A DNA stretch of 49,877 nucleotides from JAFTYO01 sp045613125 (lineage in GTDB: Bacteria; Pseudomonadota; Alphaproteobacteria; RF32; CAG-239). Shown here piece after piece: positions 27,599 through 34,764 of the stretch. Under the pieces are notes generated by a model. The model saw only the letters and a list, made by a program, of their open reading frames with translations, did no database searches and was not told where the DNA came from. The stretch spans positions 1 through 49,877 of the forward strand of contig JAZLAM010000018.1 in NCBI GenBank assembly GCA_045613125.1, given 5' to 3'. Position 1 is the first letter of the stretch. Every line of letters starts with the position of its first letter. Both the position numbers and the translations under genes were made by a program.

Positions 27599-28932
27599 AA
27601 ACAAGCTTATTATCCAAACTGCTTGCTGTTGTTTTAACAGCAGCGGTTTGGATAAATGATTGCATGGCTCAAACTTTACCATCTCTTATATCTGATGACG
27701 AAACACAAACTTTTTTAGCTAAACTGATTCATCCTATTTTTAATGTAGCCGGTATTAATTTTGATAAAAATAAAATATATATCATAAACGACAATTCTTT
27801 AAATGCTTTTGTCAGTGATGGTAATTATATGTTTATACATACCGGAACTTTAATTAATGCAGATAACGTAAATCAGTTAAATGGCATTTTAGCACATGAA
27901 ACCGGACATATAGCCGGAGGTCATATAGCAAGACAAAAACTACGTATTGAGCAATTACAAGGTCTTTCAGTTGCCTCACTTGTGGCAGCCGGAGCGGCAG
28001 CCATTGCAACAGGACGTGGAGATGCTGCACTTGCTGTTATGCTTGGTTCACAAAGTTCACTCATAAACGCTATGACAGCCTATCAGATGCAAGAAGAAAG
28101 AAGTGCAGATGAAAGTGCTGTAAAATATTTAACAGAGATTAAACAATCGCCTGCCGGATTAAAAAACTTTATGAAAAAAATACAATTTGTTAATCGTCTT
28201 GAAGGATATAAAGAAAATTCATATTTCAGAACTCACCCTTTAAGCATCGAAAGAGAAGAGTTTTTTAAACAGGCTTTACAAAAAAACACTTATTCTGATG
28301 TATCACCTTACGATGATGAATTTAAGTTAATCAAAGCGAAATTGTCAGCATTTTTATTACCTGTTGAACGAGCAAAAAACTTATATCCTGACAACGATAA
28401 TTCTACAGCCGGAAGATATGCAAATGCAATTATCGAATATAAAAAAAATAATTTTAAAACAAGTATAAAAATCTTAGATGAACTAATAAATAAATATCCT
28501 ACAAACCCGTATTTTTATGAACTTAAGGGACAATTTTTATTTGAAAGTTCTCAGATAAATGATGCTCTAAAGGCTTATGAAAATGCTTTAAAACTTAAAC
28601 CAAAATCTCAAGAAATAATGCTAAGTTGGGCTCATACGGCACTTGAAGCTCCTCATGATAAAAATCAACTCAAAAATATAATAGCAACATTAAACAAAGT
28701 ACAATTAAACGTACCATCAACAACTGCATGGATGCTACTTGCAAGAGCATACGCTGAAAATAACCAAAAAGCTCAAAGCTTGTATGCTTCTGCGCAATAT
28801 AGTGTTGCTATGAAGAATTATAAAACCGCAAAAAAACAAATTGAAGAAGCGTATAAAACTGCACCTGAACAGCTAAAACTCAGGCTTAGTGATTTAAAAA
28901 ATATTATATCCCAAAAAGAGTTAGAGGAGTAG
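27574..28932 (+). CDS. Periplasmic M48 metalloprotease with TPR repeats (BepA/YfgC-like)
   Basis: 452-residue exported protease. A signal peptide ends near CMAQ; the M48 domain has the zinc motif HETGH (in LAHETGHIAGGHIARQ) and the third ligand in EERSADESAVKYL. The C-terminal half has tetratricopeptide-like helices (YFYELKGQFLFESSQINDAL, YENALKLKPKSQEI). This build matches BepA, which checks outer-membrane protein assembly in E. coli; the role here is inferred. The start overlaps the end of rne by 25 bp in another frame, with AAGG upstream, so it is probably coupled to rne. ruvX follows after six bases. Confidence 0.88.
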   Translation: MVEKTYRIKTSLLSKLLAVVLTAAVWINDCMAQTLPSLISDDETQTFLAKLIHPIFNVAGINFDKNKIYIINDNSLNAFVSDGNYMFIHTGTLINADNVNQLNGILAHETGHIAGGHIARQKLRIEQLQGLSVASLVAAGAAAIATGRGDAALAVMLGSQSSLINAMTAYQMQEERSADESAVKYLTEIKQSPAGLKNFMKKIQFVNRLEGYKENSYFRTHPLSIEREEFFKQALQKNTYSDVSPYDDEFKLIKAKLSAFLLPVERAKNLYPDNDNSTAGRYANAIIEYKKNNFKTSIKILDELINKYPTNPYFYELKGQFLFESSQINDALKAYENALKLKPKSQEIMLSWAHTALEAPHDKNQLKNIIATLNKVQLNVPSTTAWMLLARAYAENNQKAQSLYASAQYSVAMKNYKTAKKQIEEAYKTAPEQLKLRLSDLKNIISQKELEE

Positions 28933-28938
28933 AATATA

Positions 28939-29397
28939 ATGGAACTTAATGAGTTTAAACAATGTTTAAAACCATATCAAGCAATTATGGGGATCGATTT
29001 TGGTACTAAGAGGTTAGGAATCGCCGTATCTGACTTATTAAGAACCATTGCAACATCACACAAAATCATTGAACGAAAAAATTGGGGAAATGACATTTTA
29101 GAAATAAAAAATATTATAAAAGAAAAGCAAATTGGAGCTATTGTATATGGTCTTCCGCTACAGATGAATGGGCAAGAAGGTGAAATTGCATTAAAAGTCA
29201 GGGAGTTTGCAGATAAGATTTATACCGAAACAGAACTTCCGTTTATGTTTTGGGATGAACGATTGTCGTCAAGTGCCGTTGAAAATTTTTTGATTAAGGA
29301 AGTAGATTTATCACGATCAAAAAGAAAAAAAGTTTTAGATTCATCAGCGGCAGCATATATTTTACAGGGCGCTCTTGATAGATTACAAATCGGATAA
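28939..29397 (+). CDS. ruvX: Putative pre-16S rRNA nuclease (YqgF/RuvX)
   Basis: 152-residue RNase H-fold nuclease, known in E. coli to process the 5' end of 16S rRNA. Key pieces are the first acidic strand GIDFGTKRLGIAVSD, the central YGLPLQMNGQEG, FWDERLSSSAV, and the C-terminal DSSAAAYILQGALD carrying the last acidic residue. Length is normal for the family (about 140-155). The ribosome-binding site GAGGAG overlaps the end of the protease gene, so rne, the protease and ruvX look like one transcription unit. The downstream 411 bp has no gene and contains the conserved module described separately. Confidence 0.9.
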   Translation: MELNEFKQCLKPYQAIMGIDFGTKRLGIAVSDLLRTIATSHKIIERKNWGNDILEIKNIIKEKQIGAIVYGLPLQMNGQEGEIALKVREFADKIYTETELPFMFWDERLSSSAVENFLIKEVDLSRSKRKKVLDSSAAAYILQGALDRLQIG

Positions 29398-29501
29398 ATC
29401 ATCATCGCCATTTACGGATAATACAAAAAAATAATATACGATACGGGACCTCATTTTGTAAATAAAATTAATAAAGTTTTTTGGACTGTAATTTAGGTTA
29501 A

Positions 29502-29793
29502 AAGAATCGCTACAATCCCTTTATTTACAATGCTTTTAGCACTTAAAAAGTGCTGCATTTAAACGTACGTTTAAATCAAGCAGTTTTTTTGATGTTTTTT
29601 ACATTTTCTAATTTTCTCTATCTCCTTGAAAAACAACAAAATGCAAATTTTAAATTTTGCAAATTTCTCCTTTTTGCACTGCGTTAAAAAAACGTACGTT
29701 TAAATTACACTACTTATGTGTTTGTAAAGCTTGAAACATAAGCCAAAACGCTTGGTAAATGTGTTGCTTTTTAGCACTTGTAACGTTACATAT
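29502..29793 (+). repeat. Non-coding module, copy A (292 bp), ending at the ribosome-binding site of a secreted-protein gene
   Basis: This stretch recurs in inverted orientation at 38141-38303. The left 75 bp (29502-29576) are identical in both copies; the right 88 bp (29706-29793) match at 79 positions, with the last 45 or so identical. It contains a hairpin AGCACTT-AAA-AAGTGCT, a 20-bp palindrome ATTTAAACGTACGTTTAAAT (29557-29576), and the palindrome TGTAACGTTACA (29779-29790). The motif TGCTTTTAGCACTT occurs near the left end and, with one extra T, near the right end. Copy A stops one base before the AAGGAG of the downstream gene, so it looks like a promoter/leader module. Confidence 0.85.
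29561..29705 (+). repeat. 129-bp segment bounded by direct repeats of a palindrome core, missing in copy B
   Basis: The 16-mer AAACGTACGTTTAAAT occurs at 29561-29576 and again at 29690-29705. Copy B has a single one and lacks exactly one repeat plus the 113 bp between. The interior holds a promoter-like TTGAAA, 18 bases, TTAAAT and a near-palindrome GCAAATTTTAAATTTTGC. Gain or loss by recombination between the direct repeats is the simplest explanation. Confidence 0.8.
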
Positions 29794-29808
29794 AAGGAGA
29801 CTTTTATT

Positions 29809-30360
29809 ATGAAAAATTTTAAATTACTATTGGCTAGCACAGCCATTTTATCAATGAACACCATGAATGCAATGGCTGATCTTACAGAATCAAAACAGAT
29901 AAATGTTGAAGCTAACATTGTAAAAACACTTGATCTTGAGGTTGTAGATCATATTAATTTTGGTACAATCGCATGGGATAATACTCAAGACTATGCATCA
30001 GTGATTTTATATGCAACCCATCCTGAAGAAGAGATGACTAACAATGTAAAATTTCATACAGGACAGAAGCCTGGTAAAATTTGTTTTACCGACTTAAAAG
30101 CAAAGGCTACAGTTAATTTCACGGACGTTCATTTTATGGATGAAGATACAATGATCGCAGTTTGGACTCTTGGTTCAGATATAGATACTTCAGAAGAGAT
30201 TGGGGACGGACATAATCCTTATAAAAAAGATAATACTGCAGAAGAAGGGAAAATTTGTTATTTTGTTGGTGGACATTTGTCGACAAGTAGTGATGGGATG
30301 AATTATAGCGGTCCATTATCCGGACAATCAACCGTTACGGTTATATATGGTATGGAATAA
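29809..30360 (+). CDS. Secreted DUF4402-like surface protein
   Basis: 183-residue exported protein with a signal peptide of about 23 residues ending near NAMAD. The mature part begins with repeated Thr/Val/Asn strands and the segment VVDHINFGTIAWD, which resembles DUF4402/spore-coat-U-like domains (immunoglobulin-like beta sandwich; pilin-like surface proteins). Two Cys (in KICFTD and KICYFV) could form a disulfide. The C-terminus GQSTVTVIYGME resembles a closing strand. AAGGAG lies nine bases before the ATG; a longer frame upstream runs through the repeated non-coding module and is not believed. It is monocistronic, with a hairpin terminator. Function is unknown, probably cell-surface. Confidence 0.65.
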   Translation: MKNFKLLLASTAILSMNTMNAMADLTESKQINVEANIVKTLDLEVVDHINFGTIAWDNTQDYASVILYATHPEEEMTNNVKFHTGQKPGKICFTDLKAKATVNFTDVHFMDEDTMIAVWTLGSDIDTSEEIGDGHNPYKKDNTAEEGKICYFVGGHLSTSSDGMNYSGPLSGQSTVTVIYGME

Positions 30361-30385
30361 ACATCATTCTATAAAATCAACTTTA

Positions 30386-30409
30386 GGCGGAAGTGTTTAT
30401 TCTTCCGCC
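30386..30409 (+). terminator. Rho-independent terminator of the DUF4402-like gene
   Basis: Stem GGCGGAAG / CTTCCGCC (8 bp, 8-nt loop) followed by ATTTTTA; it lies 25 bp after the stop, between convergent genes. Confidence 0.85.
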
Positions 30410-30475
30410 ATTTTTATATCTGACTTTCAGATAAAGCAAATAGGCAATATAAATTGTATATCTTAAAGTTATATA

Positions 30476-32461
30476 TTATAAATTTTTTATGGCCAATTGT
30501 TCCAGTTCTTTAATTTTATCTCTATAAACCATAGCTTGTTCAAACTCTAAGTTAAGGGCAGATTCTTTCATAAGTTTGGTATATTCTTTAATCTTTTTAT
30601 CTATATTTTTAAGTTCATCAACTGAAACTTTATCATCTTTAACAAAATCTGTTTCTGTCATTTCTTTTAATGTAGAAGAAATACTTTTTTTAATGGTTTT
30701 TGGAGTGATGTTATGTTCAATGTTATATCTGATTTGTTTTTCTCTACGTCTGTTTGTTTCATCTAAAGCTTCTTTAATTGAGCCGGTTATTTTATCGGCA
30801 TATAATATCACACGTCCGTTTTCATTTCGAGCGGCTCTTCCTATTGTTTGAATTAAAGAGCGTGTAGAACGTAAAAAACCTTCTTTATCAGCATCCAAAA
30901 TGGCCACCAATGAACATTCCGGAATGTCTAAACCTTCTCGCAACAGGTTAATTCCGACTAAAACATCAAACACTCCAAGTCTTAAATCTCTGATAATTTC
31001 AATGCGCTCCAATGTGTCAATATCAGAATGCATATATCTTACCTTTATGCCGTTTTCATGCAAATATTCTGTTAAATCTTCAGCCATTTTTTTGGTTAAA
31101 GTTGTTACTAAAACTCGTTCTTTTCTCTGAGCAATTTGATGGCATTCGTGCATCAAATCATCAATTTGGTTTTCAACAGGTCTAACTTCACAAATGGGGT
31201 CTGTGAGCCCTGTCGGTCTGATTATTTGTTCAGAAAAAGAACCTTTGCTTTGTTCTAATTCCCAATCTCCCGGGGTGGCTGAAACAAAAATTGTTTGCGG
31301 ACGCATTTTATCCCATTCTTCAAATTTTAATGGGCGATTATCCAAACAAGACGGAAGTCTGAAACCATAATCTGCAAGTGTGCTCTTACGATTAAAGTCT
31401 CCTCTGTACATTGCACCTATTTGTGGCACTGAAATATGACTTTCATCAATAAACAAAAGTGCATTTTTTGGAAAATATTCAAACAATGTCGGAGGTGGTT
31501 CTCCGGGTGCTCTTCCCGTTAAATATCTGGAATAGTTTTCGATACCTTTACAATGTCCGGTTGTTTCAAGCATCTCAAGATCAAAACGTGTTCGTTGCTC
31601 TAACCTTTGAGCTTCTAAAAGCTTGTTTTGTGCTTTTAGATCATCAAGCCTTATACTCAAATCTTTTCTGATATGTGTAATGGCCTGAGAAAGCGCTGGA
31701 CGAGGTGTTACATAATGATTGGCCGGATAAACCGTTATTTCTGTTAAATCTGCAGTTTTCTTACCTGTTAATGAATCAAATTCGGAAATGCTTTCTATTT
31801 CATCTCCAAAAAAGCAAATTCGCCAAGCTCTGTCTTCGTAATGAGCAGGAAAAATATCTAAAGTATCACCATTTACTCTGAAGGTGCTTCTGACAAAGTT
31901 TATTTGATTGCGCTCATATTGAAGTTCTGCCAGATTTCTACAGATATCGTTTAGCTCAATTACGTTACCCACTTTTAGGCTAAAAGCCATCGAAGAATAT
32001 GATTCCATGGCCCCTAAGCCATATATACAAGATACCGAAGCTACAATTATAACATCATTTTCTTCTAAAACATTGCGAGTTGCTCCATGACGCATACGAT
32101 CTATTTGTTCATTAATGGAAGAATCTTTTTCAATGTAAGTATCCGTTTTTGGAATGTATGCTTCCGGTTGATAATAGTCATAGTATGAAACAAAATATTC
32201 TACCCGATTGTGAGGAAAAAATTCTTTCATTTCAGCATAAAGTTGAGCTGCTAAAATTTTATTTGGAGCCATAATAAGAGCTGGTCTTTTAACTTTTTCT
32301 ATAATTTTTGCCATGGTAAATGTTTTACCTGAACCTGTAACTCCGAGCAAAACTTGATTTTTTTCACCATTTATCAGCCCTTGACAAAGCTCATCAATTG
32401 CTTGAGGTTGATCTCCTGAAGCTTCAAACGGGCTTTCTATTTTAAATTCTTTTTCTGTCAT
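30476..32461 (-). CDS. uvrB: Excinuclease ABC subunit B
   Basis: Damage-verification helicase of nucleotide excision repair; works with UvrA and UvrC. About 661 residues with GDQPQAI near the start, Walker A GVTGSGKTFT, the beta-hairpin region YYDYYQPEAYIP, the DEAD-like DESH, the helicase motif VGINLLREGLDIPE, QTIGRAARN, and a C-terminal UVR motif (LEFEQAMVYRDKIKELE). The frame also allows a start six codons earlier (32479); neither ATG has a clear ribosome-binding site, and the later one gives the usual N-terminus. It is convergent with the DUF4402-like gene and divergent from an unknown gene whose strong promoter lies just upstream. Confidence 0.96.
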   Translation of the reverse strand: MTEKEFKIESPFEASGDQPQAIDELCQGLINGEKNQVLLGVTGSGKTFTMAKIIEKVKRPALIMAPNKILAAQLYAEMKEFFPHNRVEYFVSYYDYYQPEAYIPKTDTYIEKDSSINEQIDRMRHGATRNVLEENDVIIVASVSCIYGLGAMESYSSMAFSLKVGNVIELNDICRNLAELQYERNQINFVRSTFRVNGDTLDIFPAHYEDRAWRICFFGDEIESISEFDSLTGKKTADLTEITVYPANHYVTPRPALSQAITHIRKDLSIRLDDLKAQNKLLEAQRLEQRTRFDLEMLETTGHCKGIENYSRYLTGRAPGEPPPTLFEYFPKNALLFIDESHISVPQIGAMYRGDFNRKSTLADYGFRLPSCLDNRPLKFEEWDKMRPQTIFVSATPGDWELEQSKGSFSEQIIRPTGLTDPICEVRPVENQIDDLMHECHQIAQRKERVLVTTLTKKMAEDLTEYLHENGIKVRYMHSDIDTLERIEIIRDLRLGVFDVLVGINLLREGLDIPECSLVAILDADKEGFLRSTRSLIQTIGRAARNENGRVILYADKITGSIKEALDETNRRREKQIRYNIEHNITPKTIKKSISSTLKEMTETDFVKDDKVSVDELKNIDKKIKEYTKLMKESALNLEFEQAMVYRDKIKELEQLAIKNL

Positions 32462-32522
32462 AGTGCATAGTTTAATCATTTTTTTTAAAAAATAAACAGA
32501 AAAATACTCTGAAAATTTTTAT

Positions 32523-32551
32523 TTGACAGTATAATACAAAGATTATATAAT
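32523..32551 (+). promoter_or_regulatory. Perfect-consensus sigma-70 promoter
   Basis: TTGACA (32523-32528), 17 bases, TATAAT (32546-32551): an exact match to the housekeeping consensus at ideal spacing, 33 bp before the ATG at 32584. It lies in the uvrB divergent intergenic region. Confidence 0.8.
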
Positions 32552-32583
32552 TGTGGTTATAATGCATATATGTGAGAATTTTT

Positions 32584-33243
32584 ATGAAAACGGAATATGT
32601 TGATTTTTTATGTTCAGAATATGAACAAGCTGATTTAAAGCCTGAAAGTGTTGTTATCGGTAACAGCAAATATATCGTTCCGTATATTTATATAAAAACC
32701 AGCAATGAACCGTTAAAGCTTTTTTTAACGGATTTTTTTGATGTTATGCGCAAAGATTATATATTATATCTTAAAAACAAAGAACCTGTGCGGTATATTA
32801 ATTGGTATGATGGCAATAAAAAGCGTCATTTAATAGTCCCGTATACAATTCGTTACAACATGTGTTCAGATGAAGAGATTGTAAATAGGATTATTGAAAA
32901 GGCCAGAAAAAAGTATAAAAAAGCAATTATGACGGCATACGAGCTAAGAAAAACATATCCTAATATGATTTTTGAACGTATGATAAGTTCAAAATCTTTC
33001 AAAGAAATGTTAAAAGCTCATAAAAAGAGTCAATCAAAACAAAAAAGAAATAAGGCTGTTTATATCACTGAAAGAGTAGGACGATTTTTGGCACAGAATC
33101 CGGAAAAACTTACTAACAACATGGATGGTGTTTTATTGTACATTTTAAGGCAAAAAGCTAAAAAATGGGCATTAAAGGTAGTTCTTTGTGCAGCTGTGGA
33201 AACCAGCGTTTTTGAAGCCATAAATATATCTTCAGATAATTAA
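32584..33243 (+). CDS. Unknown conserved-looking basic protein
   Basis: 219-residue protein that I do not recognise. It has no signal peptide or membrane segment. The N-terminal third is mixed alpha/beta with Tyr-rich pieces (YIVPYIYIKTSN, YDGNKKRHLIVPYTIRY). The middle is helical and strongly basic (KARKKYKKAIMTAYELRKTY, KAHKKSQSKQKRNKAVYI), suggesting nucleic-acid or membrane-phosphate contact. The C-terminus is a hydrophobic helix pair (WALKVVLCAAVETSVFEAI). The ATG at 32584 is preferred to an upstream GTG. A perfect-consensus promoter drives it, so it is probably well expressed. It stands alone between uvrB and the sigma-factor operon. Confidence 0.6.
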   Translation: MKTEYVDFLCSEYEQADLKPESVVIGNSKYIVPYIYIKTSNEPLKLFLTDFFDVMRKDYILYLKNKEPVRYINWYDGNKKRHLIVPYTIRYNMCSDEEIVNRIIEKARKKYKKAIMTAYELRKTYPNMIFERMISSKSFKEMLKAHKKSQSKQKRNKAVYITERVGRFLAQNPEKLTNNMDGVLLYILRQKAKKWALKVVLCAAVETSVFEAINISSDN

Positions 33244-33248
33244 AAAAT

Positions 33249-33273
33249 ATCTCCGTCATTATATAACGGAGAT
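33249..33273 (-). terminator. Terminator of the sigma factor / Spy-like operon
   Basis: Stem ATCTCCGT / ACGGAGAT with a 9-nt loop; on the minus strand it is followed by ATTTTTTAA. It may also slow transcripts from the convergent unknown gene, but no T-run lies on that side. Confidence 0.7.
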
Positions 33274-33298
33274 GTGTGATAAAAGTTAATTTCGCAAC

Positions 33299-33766
33299 TT
33301 ATTTGTTAGGAGCATCTTTTTCCATATGAGGATGTGGACGTCCTTTTCTGTGATGTTTTCCGAACATATTCTTTTTTTCAAATTTCGGAGCTTTATTTTT
33401 CATTTCATCAAAAATCTTTTTCTGTTCTGGAGACAAGATTTTTTCAAATTCTTCCATATTTGCTCGGCGCTCAGTATCAATTTTTTTACGCAAATCTTTC
33501 ATTTCTTTCATGAGAGGTTCAATTTTTTTGCGTCCTTCTTGACGAATTTTAGCAGCTTGTTCTTGTTGTTCTTTCGTCAAATTTAATTTTTCTGCCATTT
33601 TTTTAGCCATCTTTTCATGGAAATTTTTATCAAATTTCGGATGATTATTTTCCATTTTTAATACTTCTTCTTGCGAAACCGGTACAATATCAGTTTCTTC
33701 AGCCCTTACTACATTAGAAAATATAATGGTTGTTGCTAAAAATGTAGATAATAAAAATTTATTCAT
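33299..33766 (-). CDS. Periplasmic Spy/CpxP/CnrX-like LTXXQ protein
   Basis: 155-residue exported helical protein: signal peptide ending near VVRAE, then a long helical body containing LTKEQQ (the LTXXQ motif of Spy/CpxP-type proteins) and LSPEQKKIFDEM, a second copy-like motif. The C-terminus is rich in His, Lys and Met-flanked residues (GKHHRKGRPHPHMEK), a plausible metal-binding tail. Spy-like proteins are periplasmic chaperones, while the related CnrX/ZraP-type proteins sense or buffer metals. Its ATG overlaps the sigma-factor stop as ATGA, and the ribosome-binding site lies in the sigma gene's last codons, so the two are made together. Sensor versus chaperone cannot be decided by eye. 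Confidence 0.78.
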   Translation of the reverse strand: MNKFLLSTFLATTIIFSNVVRAEETDIVPVSQEEVLKMENNHPKFDKNFHEKMAKKMAEKLNLTKEQQEQAAKIRQEGRKKIEPLMKEMKDLRKKIDTERRANMEEFEKILSPEQKKIFDEMKNKAPKFEKKNMFGKHHRKGRPHPHMEKDAPNK

Positions 33767-34263
33767 TTATTTTCTCCTCTTAAAAAATTTAGTTTTTCTT
33801 TTAAAATTTTACGTGCATTAAAAAGTCTGGATTTTACAGTTCCTTGAGGAACACCTAAACGTTTTGCAATGTCTTCGATAGAATAACCTTCAAACTCATA
33901 TAATATTACAACCTTTCTATGTTCTTTTGATAAAGAATCTACAGCTTTTAAAATAATTTTCTGCCGTTGCTTTTCATCTATGATAACATCGGGAGTGCTC
34001 TCATATGATAAATTTTCAACTATTGTATCATCAGAAACTTCTTTTAAACCGGTTTTGAAGCTTTTAGAACGAAAGTAATCTCTACAAATATTGGCTGTTA
34101 GCGTACAAATCCATTGCTTTAATTTTCCTTGTTCTTCATATTTAGGTAAATTTTGCCACGTTTTTATATAAACTTCTTGCTCAATATCTTCATTGTAACT
34201 ACCGGTTAGTTTACGGATAACGGCTTTGATATATTTTTTATTTTGTTCAATTATATATTTCAT
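33763..34263 (-). CDS. ECF-type RNA polymerase sigma factor
   Basis: A protein of about 166 residues with only regions sigma-2 and sigma-4, as in ECF sigma factors. Sigma-2 covers DIEQEVYIKTWQNLPKYEEQ then LKQWICTLTANICRDYFR; sigma-4 has the helix-turn-helix EGYSIEDIAKRLGVPQGTVK then SRLFNARKILKEKL. The ATG at 34263 overlaps the stop of the preceding small membrane-protein gene as TAATG and is preferred; a second ATG lies four codons earlier. An ECF-like promoter lies upstream of the operon, suggesting self-activation. With the small membrane protein and the Spy-like protein it forms a three-gene unit. Confidence 0.88.
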   Translation of the reverse strand: MKYIIEQNKKYIKAVIRKLTGSYNEDIEQEVYIKTWQNLPKYEEQGKLKQWICTLTANICRDYFRSKSFKTGLKEVSDDTIVENLSYESTPDVIIDEKQRQKIILKAVDSLSKEHRKVVILYEFEGYSIEDIAKRLGVPQGTVKSRLFNARKILKEKLNFLRGENK

Positions 34264-34511
34264 TAGCCAATCCATAATAATCCGTATTCATCCACAGGTA
34301 ATCCCATATCTTCAATTATGGAACCGTTTGATGCACTATATACTTCTTGTTCCCAGACATCATAGATAGGTGTGCTTTGCTTAAATGTTGCCATAAAGAC
34401 AATTAAACAACAGCACATTGCAGTACCAATCGACGTCAATATTCTGCGACGTCTTTTGCGTGCAAAATATAAAGGTTTTGCTTCTTGTATGAGTTTTGAT
34501 ATTTCTTCCAT
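34263..34511 (-). CDS. Small single-span membrane protein, candidate anti-sigma factor
   Basis: 82 residues: a short cytoplasmic N-terminus (MEEISKLIQEAKPLYFARKR) with a strongly basic stop (RKRRRR), one membrane helix (ILTSIGTAMCCCLIVFMATF, with three adjacent Cys), and a periplasmic tail of about 35 residues. The positive-inside rule predicts N-in, C-out. Size, topology and place directly before the ECF gene resemble CnrY, the tiny anti-sigma of the cobalt/nickel CnrYXH system; sequence identity to it is not claimed. AAGGAG lies seven bases before the ATG. The sigma gene's ATG overlaps its stop. The anti-sigma role is an inference. Confidence 0.65.
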   Translation of the reverse strand: MEEISKLIQEAKPLYFARKRRRRILTSIGTAMCCCLIVFMATFKQSTPIYDVWEQEVYSASNGSIIEDMGLPVDEYGLLWIG

Positions 34512-34536
34512 AAAATTTCTCCTTACATTATGCTAT

Positions 34537-34561
34537 AACGAAAAGACTTAATATTAGGTTC
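34537..34561 (-). promoter_or_regulatory. ECF-type promoter of the sigma-factor operon
   Basis: On the minus strand GAACC (34561-34557), 16 bases, CGTT (34540-34537), then AAGGAG and the ATG at 34511. This fits the general ECF promoter pattern (GAAC-type -35, CGT-type -10) and suggests that the sigma factor transcribes its own operon. Confidence 0.6.
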
Positions 34562-34764
34562 ATATTTAAAATTTTTTTTCGACATATATTTTTTTTGATG
34601 AGACAGTTTTATTGATAGCCAAATTTTTGGGGCTGTGTTGATTGTAATCGGTATTATCTGTGTAATTTTAGGTCAAAATAAGGTAGATAAGCTTGTTTCT
34701 TGAATTGCAATTTTTATTACCTACTATATAGTGATTTATATTAAATAAAATAGTGAGGTGCAAA

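Noticed and set aside
29731..29808. N-terminal extension of the DUF4402-like protein through the repeated module
   Set aside because: The same DNA occurs at 38 kb without a coding frame attached; a strong AAGGAG and a proper signal peptide begin at 29809.
34608..34703. Short hydrophobic reading frame (GAVLIVIGIICVILGQ) on the plus strand between the sigma operon and ugd
   Set aside because: No ATG and no ribosome-binding site; only GTG, TTG or ATT could start it, and it lies in a regulatory intergenic region. It could be a tiny membrane peptide, but evidence is insufficient.
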